From UBA9676 sp963741615 (GTDB lineage: Bacteria; Actinomycetota; Actinomycetes; Streptosporangiales; Streptosporangiaceae): DNA of 64,000 nt. Below the pieces are notes generated by a model, which saw only the letters and a list, made by a program, of their open reading frames with translations, did no database searches and had not been told where the DNA came from. Made by a program: the position numbers and the translations under genes. The stretch covers positions 372,001-436,000 of the forward strand of contig CAVUIU010000029.1 of the NCBI GenBank assembly GCA_963741615.1, in the 5' to 3' direction. Below are positions 8,486 to 15,949 of the stretch, in pieces (position 1 is the stretch's first letter; the number at the start of each line of letters is the position of its first letter).

Positions 8486-9724
8486 ATGAAAGAAGCGTTC
8501 GGTGGCCTGAGCACCGACTGGAAGGAAGGCATCAACTGGGCGGCCGTCCGGGCCTGGCGGTTGCAGCGGGCGCGGGAGGCGATGGCCAGGCATGGCCTGG
8601 GGGCGATGCTGCTGTTCTACGACGAGAACATGCGCTACGTGTCGTCCACGTACACCCCGGGCTGGAACCGCCTCAAGCCCGGCCTGCGCTATGTCGTGCT
8701 GTGCGAGGGCAAGGAGCCGATCGTCTACGAGCAGGGGGACATCGGCATCCATCTCAAGGTGCACAATCCGTGGATCCCGCCGGAGAACGTGCGCCATTCC
8801 TACACCTGGATCAAGGGCGCGGCGGGCCCGGCCGCCCAGAGCCAGGTGGCCAAGTTCACCACCGCCCTGGTCGCCGACCTGGAGGACGCCGGGGTGCTGG
8901 ACAAGCCGCTGGGGGTCGACTTCATCGACATCAACATGATCGCGGCCTTCCAGCGGGCGGGGGTGACCTGGGCCGACGGCATGACCGCCATGATGGAGGC
9001 CCGGTCGATCAAGAGCCCCGACGAGCAGAAAGCGTCCCGCATCGTCGGCGCGATCTGCGACTCGCTGCACTACGAGTTCACGCAGTTCCTGCGGCCGGGG
9101 CTGACCGAGAACGAGGTGGCCGCGTTCGGCTTCGAATACCTGTACAACATCCCCGGCATGGAAGACGTGGAGGACATCATCGTGTCCTCCGGGCCGAACG
9201 CCTGGCCGAACTGGCGTAACTTCTCCGACCGCATCATCCGCCCCGGCGAGCTGGTCATCGTCAACCTGGCGGCCCTGACCTGGAACGGGTTCAAGTCCTG
9301 CGTCTACCGCACCTATTGCGTCGGCGGCACGCCGACCGCCGAGATGAAGCAGTACTACGACACCGCCCACAGATGGCTGTGGGACGCGATCGAGGTGGTG
9401 CGCCCCGGCGTGACCACCCGCGACATCGCCTTGAAGTGGCCGTCCGCCCAGGAGGCCTGGGGATATGAGGAGGAAGACCAGGCCGCCGCGAACCTGTGGG
9501 GCCACGGCCTGGGCCTGGCGCAGTACGACCGGCCGGTCATCTCGCGGATCTGGTCCCTGGACTATCCGGAGGAGATCAAGCCGGGCATGGTGTTCGCGCT
9601 GGAAACCCAGCACGGCAAGGTACACGAGTTCGGGGTGCGCCTGGAGGAGATGCTGCTGGTGACCGAGGACGGGCACGAACTGCTGTCCTCGTACGCCTCC
9701 GACGAGATCATCATCGCCGGGTGA
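8486..9724 (+). CDS. M24 (pita-bread fold) hydrolase, creatinase-like, lacking canonical metal ligands
   Basis: A 412-residue protein with a creatinase-type N-terminal domain (about 25-165) and a C-terminal pita-bread domain. In metal-dependent M24 peptidases the first ligands are Asp in VxxDxG and Asp in SDxTR. Here the segments read VIVNLAALTWNGF and KSCVYRTY, so both Asp are absent (Asn and Cys). Creatinase likewise has Asn in place of the first Asp and works without metal. HGLGL (His region) and two Glu-containing strands (ALETQHG, RLEEMLLV) remain. It therefore more likely cleaves a C-N bond in a small guanidino- or amide-like substrate than X-Pro peptides. Start ATG 8486 follows AGAGAGGACGGC. 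Its stop overlaps the next GTG (GTGA), giving translational coupling. Confidence 0.85.
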   Translation: MKEAFGGLSTDWKEGINWAAVRAWRLQRAREAMARHGLGAMLLFYDENMRYVSSTYTPGWNRLKPGLRYVVLCEGKEPIVYEQGDIGIHLKVHNPWIPPENVRHSYTWIKGAAGPAAQSQVAKFTTALVADLEDAGVLDKPLGVDFIDINMIAAFQRAGVTWADGMTAMMEARSIKSPDEQKASRIVGAICDSLHYEFTQFLRPGLTENEVAAFGFEYLYNIPGMEDVEDIIVSSGPNAWPNWRNFSDRIIRPGELVIVNLAALTWNGFKSCVYRTYCVGGTPTAEMKQYYDTAHRWLWDAIEVVRPGVTTRDIALKWPSAQEAWGYEEEDQAAANLWGHGLGLAQYDRPVISRIWSLDYPEEIKPGMVFALETQHGKVHEFGVRLEEMLLVTEDGHELLSSYASDEIIIAG

Positions 9725-11064
9725 GCGCGCCGTCGGTGTCGCGCCTGCTCCCGCTGGGTAACGAGATCACCCGTGCCGCCGGGGTTACTGATCCTGCGCT
9801 GCTTAACGAGACTGCGTGGCCCGACCCGGTCGCCGGGCTCGACTCGCCTGCCGGGCTCGACTCGCCTGCCGGGCTCGACAGGGCTGCCGGGCTTGCCGGG
9901 GCCAAGGCCGCGCAGCTGGCCAGGGCTGCTGGCGCCGGGCTGGCCGTGCTGCCGGGGTATGTCGTGCCGGTGGCCGAGGGCAGGCCGGCGCTGAGCGCGG
10001 GTGCGGCCGCCGTCCGGGACGGAAGGCCCGCCGCGGCGCGGCGGGCGGTGCTGGGGCACCGGCTGGACGAGGGCCTGGCCGCCGCGCTGCGCGAGGCCGT
10101 GGCCAGGCTCGGCGGGCGGGTGATCGTCCGGTCCTCCAGCCCGCTGGAGAGCGATCCGCGGTGGTCGGGCGCGTTCTCCTCGGTCGCCGAGGTGGGACCC
10201 GATGATGTCGGGCCGGCGGTCCGCAGCTGCTGGGCGTCGGCCTTCGCCGTGGACCCGCTGGCCCGGCTGGCGGCCTGCGGCCTGCCGCCGGAGACGCTGG
10301 AGCTGGGCGTCCTCCTCCAGCCCGAGATCCGCCCGATGGCGGGCGGGGTGGCCCGGGTGACGCCCGCGGCGGATGCGGCGGGCGCCGAGGTCACGGTGGA
10401 GGGAGTGCCCGGTCATCCCGGCGCGCTGCTGTCCGGCTGGGCCGAGGGCGCATCGGGGCGCGAGCTCGCGGAGCTGGTCGGCCCGGCAACGGTGACCGCC
10501 GTCGCGGACCTGGCCGCGCGGGCCTGGCGGCTGCTGGGCGATGACGTGATCGAGTGGGCCGCTGCCGACGGCGGGGTCTGGCTGCTGCAGTCCGGGCGCT
10601 CGGGCGCCACGGGCGGCCGGGCCAGGGCCGCGACGGAGCATAGGGCCGGGGAAGCCGACGGCGGCCTGCCCATCTCACGCGCGCGGATGCCGCTGCTCGC
10701 GGCCACCGTGCTGCGCCGGGGTGAGCACGTGCCGGGACGCCCCGGGGCACCGGGCACGGCCGCGGGCCGGCTGCTGGCCTGCCGGCCGCATGAGCGCCCG
10801 GCAGGCGACTGCGGGGACGCCATCCTGCTGGTCGACCGGCCCCTGCCCGCGCTGGCGCCGTTGCTGTTCGCGGCCCGCGGCGTCATCGCCCGGACCGGGG
10901 CGGCCGGCTCGCATCTGGCCGAGGTGGCCCGCAGCCTCGGCGTGCCGATGGTGCTCGGCTGCCGCCCGGAACGGGTGACCGGCGCGCTTCCCGACGGCGC
11001 CTTCCTCGCCGCCATCGACGGCTCCACCGGCGACGTGGCGCTGCTCCCGGCGGCGGGGGGCTGA
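9721..11064 (+). CDS. Mini PEP-synthase-like protein (PPDK N-terminal ATP-grasp plus phosphohistidine swivel domain)
   Basis: A 447-residue protein read from the GTG overlapping the M24 stop codon. Residues about 130-310 resemble the nucleotide-binding domain of PEP synthase/PPDK (RVIVRSSSPLESDPRWSGAFSS). The last 100 residues are a swivelling phosphohistidine domain with the motif RTGAAGSHLAEVARSLGVPMV, where His is the phospho-acceptor. The C-terminal PEP/pyruvate TIM barrel of true PEP synthase is missing and nothing of its size replaces it. Rifampin phosphotransferase and phenylphosphate synthase subunits reuse these modules to phosphorylate other molecules. Near the N-terminus an 18-bp repeat encodes AGLDSP-like units. 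Coupling to the M24 gene implies that both act on one compound. The substrate is unknown. Confidence 0.7.
   Translation: MSAPSVSRLLPLGNEITRAAGVTDPALLNETAWPDPVAGLDSPAGLDSPAGLDRAAGLAGAKAAQLARAAGAGLAVLPGYVVPVAEGRPALSAGAAAVRDGRPAAARRAVLGHRLDEGLAAALREAVARLGGRVIVRSSSPLESDPRWSGAFSSVAEVGPDDVGPAVRSCWASAFAVDPLARLAACGLPPETLELGVLLQPEIRPMAGGVARVTPAADAAGAEVTVEGVPGHPGALLSGWAEGASGRELAELVGPATVTAVADLAARAWRLLGDDVIEWAAADGGVWLLQSGRSGATGGRARAATEHRAGEADGGLPISRARMPLLAATVLRRGEHVPGRPGAPGTAAGRLLACRPHERPAGDCGDAILLVDRPLPALAPLLFAARGVIARTGAAGSHLAEVARSLGVPMVLGCRPERVTGALPDGAFLAAIDGSTGDVALLPAAGG
9832..9885 (+). repeat. In-frame 18-bp tandem repeat (3 copies)
   Basis: Three 18-bp units (gccgggctcgactcgcct at 9832, 9850 and, with a changed end, 9868) encode AGLDSP, AGLDSP and AGLDRA before the first folded domain of the PEP-synthase-like protein. 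Confidence 0.85.
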
Positions 11065-11166
11065 CCGGTGGGCCTCACCAGGATCAGGAATCTCTGCGTC
11101 ATCCGGTTACATCATCCGGCGTCCGCTCTTCCCGCCCCGGGACCGCAGAGCGGCCAGCGAAGCTAG

Positions 11167-12165
11167 GTGGCGAACATGATGCGATGGGGAATCATTGGCC
11201 TCGGCAGGATCGCCGACACGGAGATCGCCCCGGCGATCACCGCAGGCCCGCACGGTGAGCTGCGGGGGGTGGTCAGCCGGGATCAGGGGCGGGCGGAGGC
11301 CTTTGCCGGGCGGCATGGCGCGGCGCGGGCGCTCACCAGCTTCGGCGAGCTGCTCGCGGACCCCGACGTGGACGCGGTCTACATCGCCACGCCGAACGGG
11401 CTGCACGCCGAGCAGGTGATGGCCGCCGCGGCGGCCGGCAAGCACGTCATGTGTGACAAGCCGCTGGCGCTGTCCGCCGCGGACGCCCGGCGGGCGGTCG
11501 CCGCCTGCGAAGACGCCAGCGTCCGGCTGGGGATCACCTTCCAGACCCGGTTCCACGACCACTTCGGCCGGTTCCGCGAGGTGGTCCAGGATGGCTCGCT
11601 GGGGGAGATCCGGGTGGTGCAGGTCGAGATGAGCCCGGGGCGGACGCTGCTGAAAGGATGGCGGACCGACCCGGCGCTGGCCGGTCTCGGCGCCCTCAAC
11701 AACCTCGGCGTCCATGCCTTCGACCTGATCAGCTGGCTGCTCGCGGCCGAGGTGACCGAGGTGACGGCGATGGCCGGGCACGAGGGCGGCCTGGACCCGG
11801 AGACGCTCGCGCTGGTCCTGCTGCGCTACGGCACGGGCGCGCTCGCCTGCGTCAACGTCAACCAGTCCGTCGCCTTCCCCCAGGCCGACATCACGGTCTA
11901 CGGCACGAAGGGCCGGGTGGTGGGCCGGTCCGTCACCCGGATGAACATGGAAGGGACCCTGGAGGTCCTGACCGAGGCGGGGGAGACCACGATCGTGACC
12001 GCGAGCTATCACGCCTACCGGGGCGCGGTCATGGCCTTCGAGGACGCCGTCACCGCCGGGCGTGAGCCCAGCCCGTCCGGGCTTGACGGCCTCCGCAGCG
12101 TGGAGCTGACCAGCGCCATCGCAGAGTCGCTGCACGGCGGGCGGACGATCGCGGTGACGGCCTGA
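11167..12165 (+). CDS. Gfo/Idh/MocA-family NAD(P)-dependent oxidoreductase
   Basis: A 332-residue dehydrogenase. The N-terminal Rossmann fold has GIIGLGRIADTEIAPAI. The family motif is HVMCDKPLALS at about residues 93-103, where EKP/DKP contains the catalytic Lys. The C-terminal alpha/beta domain carries GALNNLGVHAFDLISWLL with the expected histidine. Family members oxidise or reduce sugars, inositols or cyclic alcohols. The listed GTG start may be replaced by the ATG at 11176. It lies about 100 bp downstream of the PEP-synthase-like gene on the same strand, so it may belong to the same catabolic block. The substrate cannot be inferred. Confidence 0.88.
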   Translation: MANMMRWGIIGLGRIADTEIAPAITAGPHGELRGVVSRDQGRAEAFAGRHGAARALTSFGELLADPDVDAVYIATPNGLHAEQVMAAAAAGKHVMCDKPLALSAADARRAVAACEDASVRLGITFQTRFHDHFGRFREVVQDGSLGEIRVVQVEMSPGRTLLKGWRTDPALAGLGALNNLGVHAFDLISWLLAAEVTEVTAMAGHEGGLDPETLALVLLRYGTGALACVNVNQSVAFPQADITVYGTKGRVVGRSVTRMNMEGTLEVLTEAGETTIVTASYHAYRGAVMAFEDAVTAGREPSPSGLDGLRSVELTSAIAESLHGGRTIAVTA

Positions 12166-12190
12166 CAGCCGCGCCCTGCCCGGCGGGGCG

Positions 12191-13084
12191 CTAGGGCTGG
12201 GCGGTCATCCCCGCCAGCACCGCGAAGACGCACGCGGGATCCTCGCCGAGCCGGCCCTGCGCCATCGCGGCCAGATGGAGCTGCGCGGCCGCCGAGAACA
12301 GCGGCAGCGGGCAGCGCGCCGCCCGGGCCAGGTCAACGATGAGGTCGATGTCCTTGCCGAAGACCTCCAGGGCGATGTTGGCATGGGAGAAGTCGCCGTC
12401 GACCATCATCGGGCCGCGGATCTCCAGCATCCGGGAGTTGCCGGCCCCGTCGGACAGTGCCCGCAGCGCCAGCGCCGGGTCGAGCCCCACCCGCCGGGCG
12501 AGCAGGAGAGCCTCGGCCGCCGCGGTGTGATGCACGGCCACCAGGTGGTTGGCGATCAGCTTCATGCGCATGCCGTTGCCGAACGCCCCGACCTCGTGCT
12601 GGACCCGCGAGAAGGCAGCGAGCACGTCGTGGCTGCGCTTGAGCGCGGCCTGGTCCCCACTGGCGTACACGGCGATGTCGCGGGCGCGCATCTGGCTGGC
12701 CGTGCCGCTGAGCGGGCAGTCCAGTACCACCGCCCCCACCCGGGCCAGAACCTCGGCCGCCTCGGCCTTGGCCGCCACCGGCAGGGTGCTTGTCTCGATC
12801 AGGATCAGGCCGTCCGGGGCGGCGCTGGCCAGCCCGTGCTCCCCGCCCACCACCTCCTGCAGTGCGGCCACCGAGGGCAGCGAGGTCACGGCCACCGGCG
12901 CGCCGGCCACCGCTTCGGCCGGGCTGGCGGTGGGCGTCCCCCCGGCCCGGGCCAGCGCCGCGGCCGCCTCGGGACGCACGTCGTAACCCCGGACGCCGAA
13001 GCCGGCCGCGAGCAGGTGCCCCGCCATCGGGAGCCCCATGTTGCCGAGTCCGACGACACCCACCGTGGCCGGAGCGGTTGTCAT
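12191..13084 (-). CDS. NAD-binding beta-hydroxyacid dehydrogenase (3-hydroxyisobutyrate dehydrogenase family)
   Basis: A 297-residue protein with the Rossmann motif GVVGLGNMGLPMAGHLLAAG at the N-terminus, the conserved region DCPLSGTASQMRARD, and the catalytic-lysine helix NGMRMKLIANHLVAVH near residue 170. This plan fits 3-hydroxyisobutyrate, tartronate-semialdehyde or 6-phosphogluconate-like dehydrogenases. The ATG at 13084 is preferred over 13150 because GAGAGGAGCCCCGCC precedes it and the longer N-terminus is low-complexity. It is convergent with the Gfo/Idh gene and divergent from the amidohydrolase at 13272. The exact hydroxyacid is unknown. Confidence 0.88.
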   Translation of the reverse strand: MTTAPATVGVVGLGNMGLPMAGHLLAAGFGVRGYDVRPEAAAALARAGGTPTASPAEAVAGAPVAVTSLPSVAALQEVVGGEHGLASAAPDGLILIETSTLPVAAKAEAAEVLARVGAVVLDCPLSGTASQMRARDIAVYASGDQAALKRSHDVLAAFSRVQHEVGAFGNGMRMKLIANHLVAVHHTAAAEALLLARRVGLDPALALRALSDGAGNSRMLEIRGPMMVDGDFSHANIALEVFGKDIDLIVDLARAARCPLPLFSAAAQLHLAAMAQGRLGEDPACVFAVLAGMTAQP

Positions 13085-13271
13085 GGCGGGGCTCCTCTCG
13101 CTCGCCCGGCCGCCGGGAGGCGGCGGCGCAGGCCGGGCCGGGCCGGGCACGTTTGGCTGGTCTCCGGGAAACCTGGCGGTTCCAGTAGCAAGATTAAACG
13201 TGAATTAGCACAACTACCGGCACTGCGACGAGGCGCAGGGCCACGGCCGCCCCCGACTGCCAGGAGGCTGG

Positions 13272-14234
13272 GTGTACATCGACGTCCATAACCACGTCAT
13301 CCCGGATGCCGTGCTGCGCCTCGGCGAGCGGGACAGCAGGCTGGGCATCTCGGTCGGCGACGGCCTGCTCCGCAGCCCTCACCACGTGCCCTTCCCGCTC
13401 CTGCAGGCCTTCCGCAGCCCGCCGGAGAAGGTCGCCGACCTGGCCAGCCGGGGCCTGTGGGGCGCGGTGATCTCGCCCGCGCCGGTGCTATTCGGCTACG
13501 ACCTGGCCACCGACGTGGCTGTCGCCTTGTGTGAGGTCAGCAACGAGGGAATGGCGGAGTTCTGCGCCCATGCCCCGGACCGCCTGCACTGGCTGGCCAA
13601 CCTGCCGATGCAGGCACCCGAAGTTGCGGCCGCGATGTACGCCGACGCGGTGGCGGCCGGCGCGGTCGGGGCGGCGATGGGCACCTCGATCGCGGGGCGC
13701 CGCCTGGACGAGCCGGACTTCGGGGCCTTCTGGGCGCAGGCCGACGCCATCGCCAGGCCCGTTCTCATCCATCCGGCCTTCAATTGCAGCCATCCGGCCC
13801 TGGACCAGTGGTACCTGCAGAACGCGATCGGCAACCCGCTGGAGACCACCATCGTGGTCGAAAGGCTCATCTGTGCGGGAGTCCTGGCGCGCCACCCACG
13901 GGTGCGGCTGCTGCTCATGCACGGGGGCGGGTTCCTGCCCTACCAGACGGGCCGCCTGGTCCATGCCCGCAGCGTGCGTCCCGAACTCGCTGACGCACCG
14001 GTGAACGCGTGGGAGTTCTTCGGCCAGCTCTACTTCGACACCATCACCCACGACGCACCGGCCCTGCGCTATCTGGTCGAACGGGTCGGCCTGGACCATG
14101 TGGTGCTGGGCACCGACCTGCCCTTCGACATGGCGCTGGCAGCTCCGGTGGCCACCTTGAGCGACGCGCTCACCGAGGCGCAGGTCCAGGCGGTGGCAGT
14201 AACCAACCCACGGCGGCTGTTCGGGCTGGGCTGA
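13272..14234 (+). CDS. Amidohydrolase-family protein, ACMS-decarboxylase-like
   Basis: A 320-residue TIM-barrel enzyme of the amidohydrolase 2 family. Metal ligands are visible as HNH at the N-terminus (MYIDVHNHVIP), His in PVLIHPAFN, His in LLLMHGGG and Asp in VVLGTDLPFDM. This arrangement is typical of aminocarboxymuconate-semialdehyde decarboxylase and related nonoxidative decarboxylases or hydrolases. The GTG start follows CAGGAGGCTGG, a strong ribosome-binding site. It is divergent from the hydroxyacid dehydrogenase, and together they suggest an aromatic or cyclic substrate route, though the specific substrate is not evident. Confidence 0.85.
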   Translation: MYIDVHNHVIPDAVLRLGERDSRLGISVGDGLLRSPHHVPFPLLQAFRSPPEKVADLASRGLWGAVISPAPVLFGYDLATDVAVALCEVSNEGMAEFCAHAPDRLHWLANLPMQAPEVAAAMYADAVAAGAVGAAMGTSIAGRRLDEPDFGAFWAQADAIARPVLIHPAFNCSHPALDQWYLQNAIGNPLETTIVVERLICAGVLARHPRVRLLLMHGGGFLPYQTGRLVHARSVRPELADAPVNAWEFFGQLYFDTITHDAPALRYLVERVGLDHVVLGTDLPFDMALAAPVATLSDALTEAQVQAVAVTNPRRLFGLG

Positions 14235-14378
14235 TCCACGCCTGCCTGGTCGCCGGGCGATCCGCTCCCTGATCCAGCGCCCTCTGGCCCGGACCTCTAG
14301 ACTGACGCCACCAGCCTGGCCGAGCGATGGCACTAAGGAGCCGGGGCCGCTGCTCGCGGGTTATGAGAAGGAGAACGA

Positions 14379-15053
14379 GTGCGACCCGAAACGATCGCCA
14401 TTGATGGGCCCGCCGGGAGCGGAAAGAGCACGATAGGCCAGGCCCTGGCCGTGCGGTTGCACTACGCGATGGTGGACACCGGGCTCATCTACCGGCTCGT
14501 TGCCCGCGGGGTACTGGACAGCGTGGCCGATCCCGATGACATGGATGCGGTACTCAAGGTCGCGATCGGTGTGCTGACGGACGTGGAGGTCGTCAGGACC
14601 GACACTGGCGGAGTCATCAAGGTGGCTGGGAGACCGCTGTCGGAGCTGAGGCTCCACACCGAGGACATCACCCGGACCGTCCCCCGCGTCGCCCGCTTCG
14701 AGCGGGTGAGGGAGGTGGTCAGGCAGATACAGAGACGCGTCATCTCCGAAGGTCCGACGATCCTGGCGGGGCGTGACATCGGGACCGTCGTGGCGCCCGA
14801 GGCCGAACTGAAGCTGTACCTCGATGTGAGCCTCCAGGAACGCGCCGCGAGGAAGCTGTGGGCCCTGAACTTCGAAGAACTCAGCACCCAGGCTGTGGTC
14901 GAGCAGCAGCTGGCCGAGCGGGACCGGATGGACCGTGAGCGCGAGACGTCGCCGATGCGGGTAGCCGGTGACGCGGTGGTGATCCGAACCGACAAGATGT
15001 CGGTCGACGAAACGGTCGATATCGTCGTCGCGATGTGCGGTCTTGAGTTATAG
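14379..15053 (+). CDS. cmk: (d)CMP kinase (cytidylate kinase) family protein
   Basis: A 224-residue kinase of the cytidylate kinase family. Seen: Walker A GPAGSGKSTIGQAL at residue 10, YAMVDTGLIYR (the counterpart of the YLDTGAMYR motif), GRDIGTVVAPEAELKLYLD and a lid with ERAARK. Cmk converts CMP and dCMP to the diphosphates. The GTG start follows GAGAAGGAGAAC. In most actinobacteria housekeeping cmk lies beside scpB and der; here it sits next to a NUDIX hydrolase instead. A second copy or a specialised paralogue is therefore possible. The family call is firm and the housekeeping role is less certain. Confidence 0.85.
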   Translation: MRPETIAIDGPAGSGKSTIGQALAVRLHYAMVDTGLIYRLVARGVLDSVADPDDMDAVLKVAIGVLTDVEVVRTDTGGVIKVAGRPLSELRLHTEDITRTVPRVARFERVREVVRQIQRRVISEGPTILAGRDIGTVVAPEAELKLYLDVSLQERAARKLWALNFEELSTQAVVEQQLAERDRMDRERETSPMRVAGDAVVIRTDKMSVDETVDIVVAMCGLEL

Positions 15054-15097
15054 GCGCCCGGTGCCGACGGCTGGCGCCGCTTTCCGGGGAGCATGAG

Positions 15098-15574
15098 ATG
15101 AAGTACCTGCGTGATGCCACCTATGTCGTGGGCGGATACGTGGTGCGCGGCGGCCGGGTCCTGCTGCTGTGGCATGGCGGCCTGTCGCGGTGGCTGCCTA
15201 CCGGCGGCCGCATTGAATCCGCTTCCGGGGAGTACCCTCACGAGGCACTGATACGGGAAGTGCGGGAAGAAACCGGGCTCGCGGTCAGGGTGGCTGGCGG
15301 AGCCGGGCTTGAGGTCAGGGATGAGGCGGCCTCTCCGCTGCCGATGCCCATCTCGATCCAGGAGATCCGGATCAGCCCGTCGAAGGAGTACCTGGACTTC
15401 GTCTATTTCTGCCGCGCCGTGGACGGCGAGGTCTCGCTCGACTACCGGGCGGCCCGCGCCTATCACTGGTTCAGCAAGGATGACCTCGGGCGTTTCCCGC
15501 TGATGCCGCATGTTCTTGCCTACGCCTCACGCGCACTGGACCAGCTTTCGTCCGGCCAGGCCAGCCAGGGCTAG
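15098..15574 (+). CDS. NUDIX hydrolase
   Basis: A 158-residue NUDIX protein. The NUDIX box ends in REVREETGL with the upstream Glu correctly seven residues before it; the glycine at the start of the box is displaced by about two residues compared with the GX5EX7REUXEEXGU consensus (GGRIESASGEYPHEALIREVREETGL covers residues about 36-60). Such enzymes hydrolyse nucleoside diphosphate derivatives or capped metabolites. It follows the cytidylate kinase-like gene by 44 bp on the same strand, so joint nucleotide handling is plausible. The start is ATG with GGGGAGCATGAG upstream. Confidence 0.88.
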   Translation: MKYLRDATYVVGGYVVRGGRVLLLWHGGLSRWLPTGGRIESASGEYPHEALIREVREETGLAVRVAGGAGLEVRDEAASPLPMPISIQEIRISPSKEYLDFVYFCRAVDGEVSLDYRAARAYHWFSKDDLGRFPLMPHVLAYASRALDQLSSGQASQG

Positions 15575-15603
15575 TGCGTCGAACCGCAGCATCGAAGTCC
15601 CGG

Positions 15604-15924
15604 TCAGCGAGATGAGAGAACCTCCGCGATCTTCGCGGCCGCGGCTGACGGGTCGTCCGCGTCACTCAGCACTTCCCCCCAGGACCACCGGTAGTACCAG
15701 CGGAGGCGGCCGCTGTCATCGGTTCCGGGGGTGCAGTCAATGCTCTCGGCCAGCATGGCCGCGCCGGGCGTGAAGATGTGCAGTGCCGCCGGGTAGGTGC
15801 TCTTCACCGTCAACTGCAAACCCTGGGTGTCAAGCTCGGTCGCCAGTCGATGCAAATGGTAGGTTCGTGCGTGATCCCGAGTGCGCTCCACCGTCTCCCC
15901 TGCTCTATGTCGCGATCCGCACAT
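15604..15924 (-). CDS. Small conserved-type hypothetical protein downstream of the repetitive anchored protein
   Basis: A frame of about 106 codons, from ATG 15924 or GTG 15891, encoding a mostly hydrophilic alpha/beta protein (RLATELDTQGLQLTVKS, then LRWYYRWSWGEVLSDADDPSAAAAKIAEVLSS). It is not recognised. The GTG at 15891 has GGGGAG a few bases upstream, while the ATG has a poorly spaced GGAG. It begins 26 bp after the stop of the 872-residue gene on the same strand, so the two form a transcription unit. The longer frame to 16344 would overlap that gene in another register and is rejected. Function unknown. Confidence 0.6.
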   Translation of the reverse strand: MCGSRHRAGETVERTRDHARTYHLHRLATELDTQGLQLTVKSTYPAALHIFTPGAAMLAESIDCTPGTDDSGRLRWYYRWSWGEVLSDADDPSAAAAKIAEVLSSR

Positions 15925-15949
15925 TCTCCGCCCGCGCCATGCGAGTCTG

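Noticed and set aside
6643..8535. Long antisense frame opposite the CocE-type hydrolase
   Set aside because: It has no recognisable domain; the plus-strand frame has the catalytic Ser motif, full S15/CocE architecture and a ribosome-binding site. High-GC DNA yields many long antisense frames.
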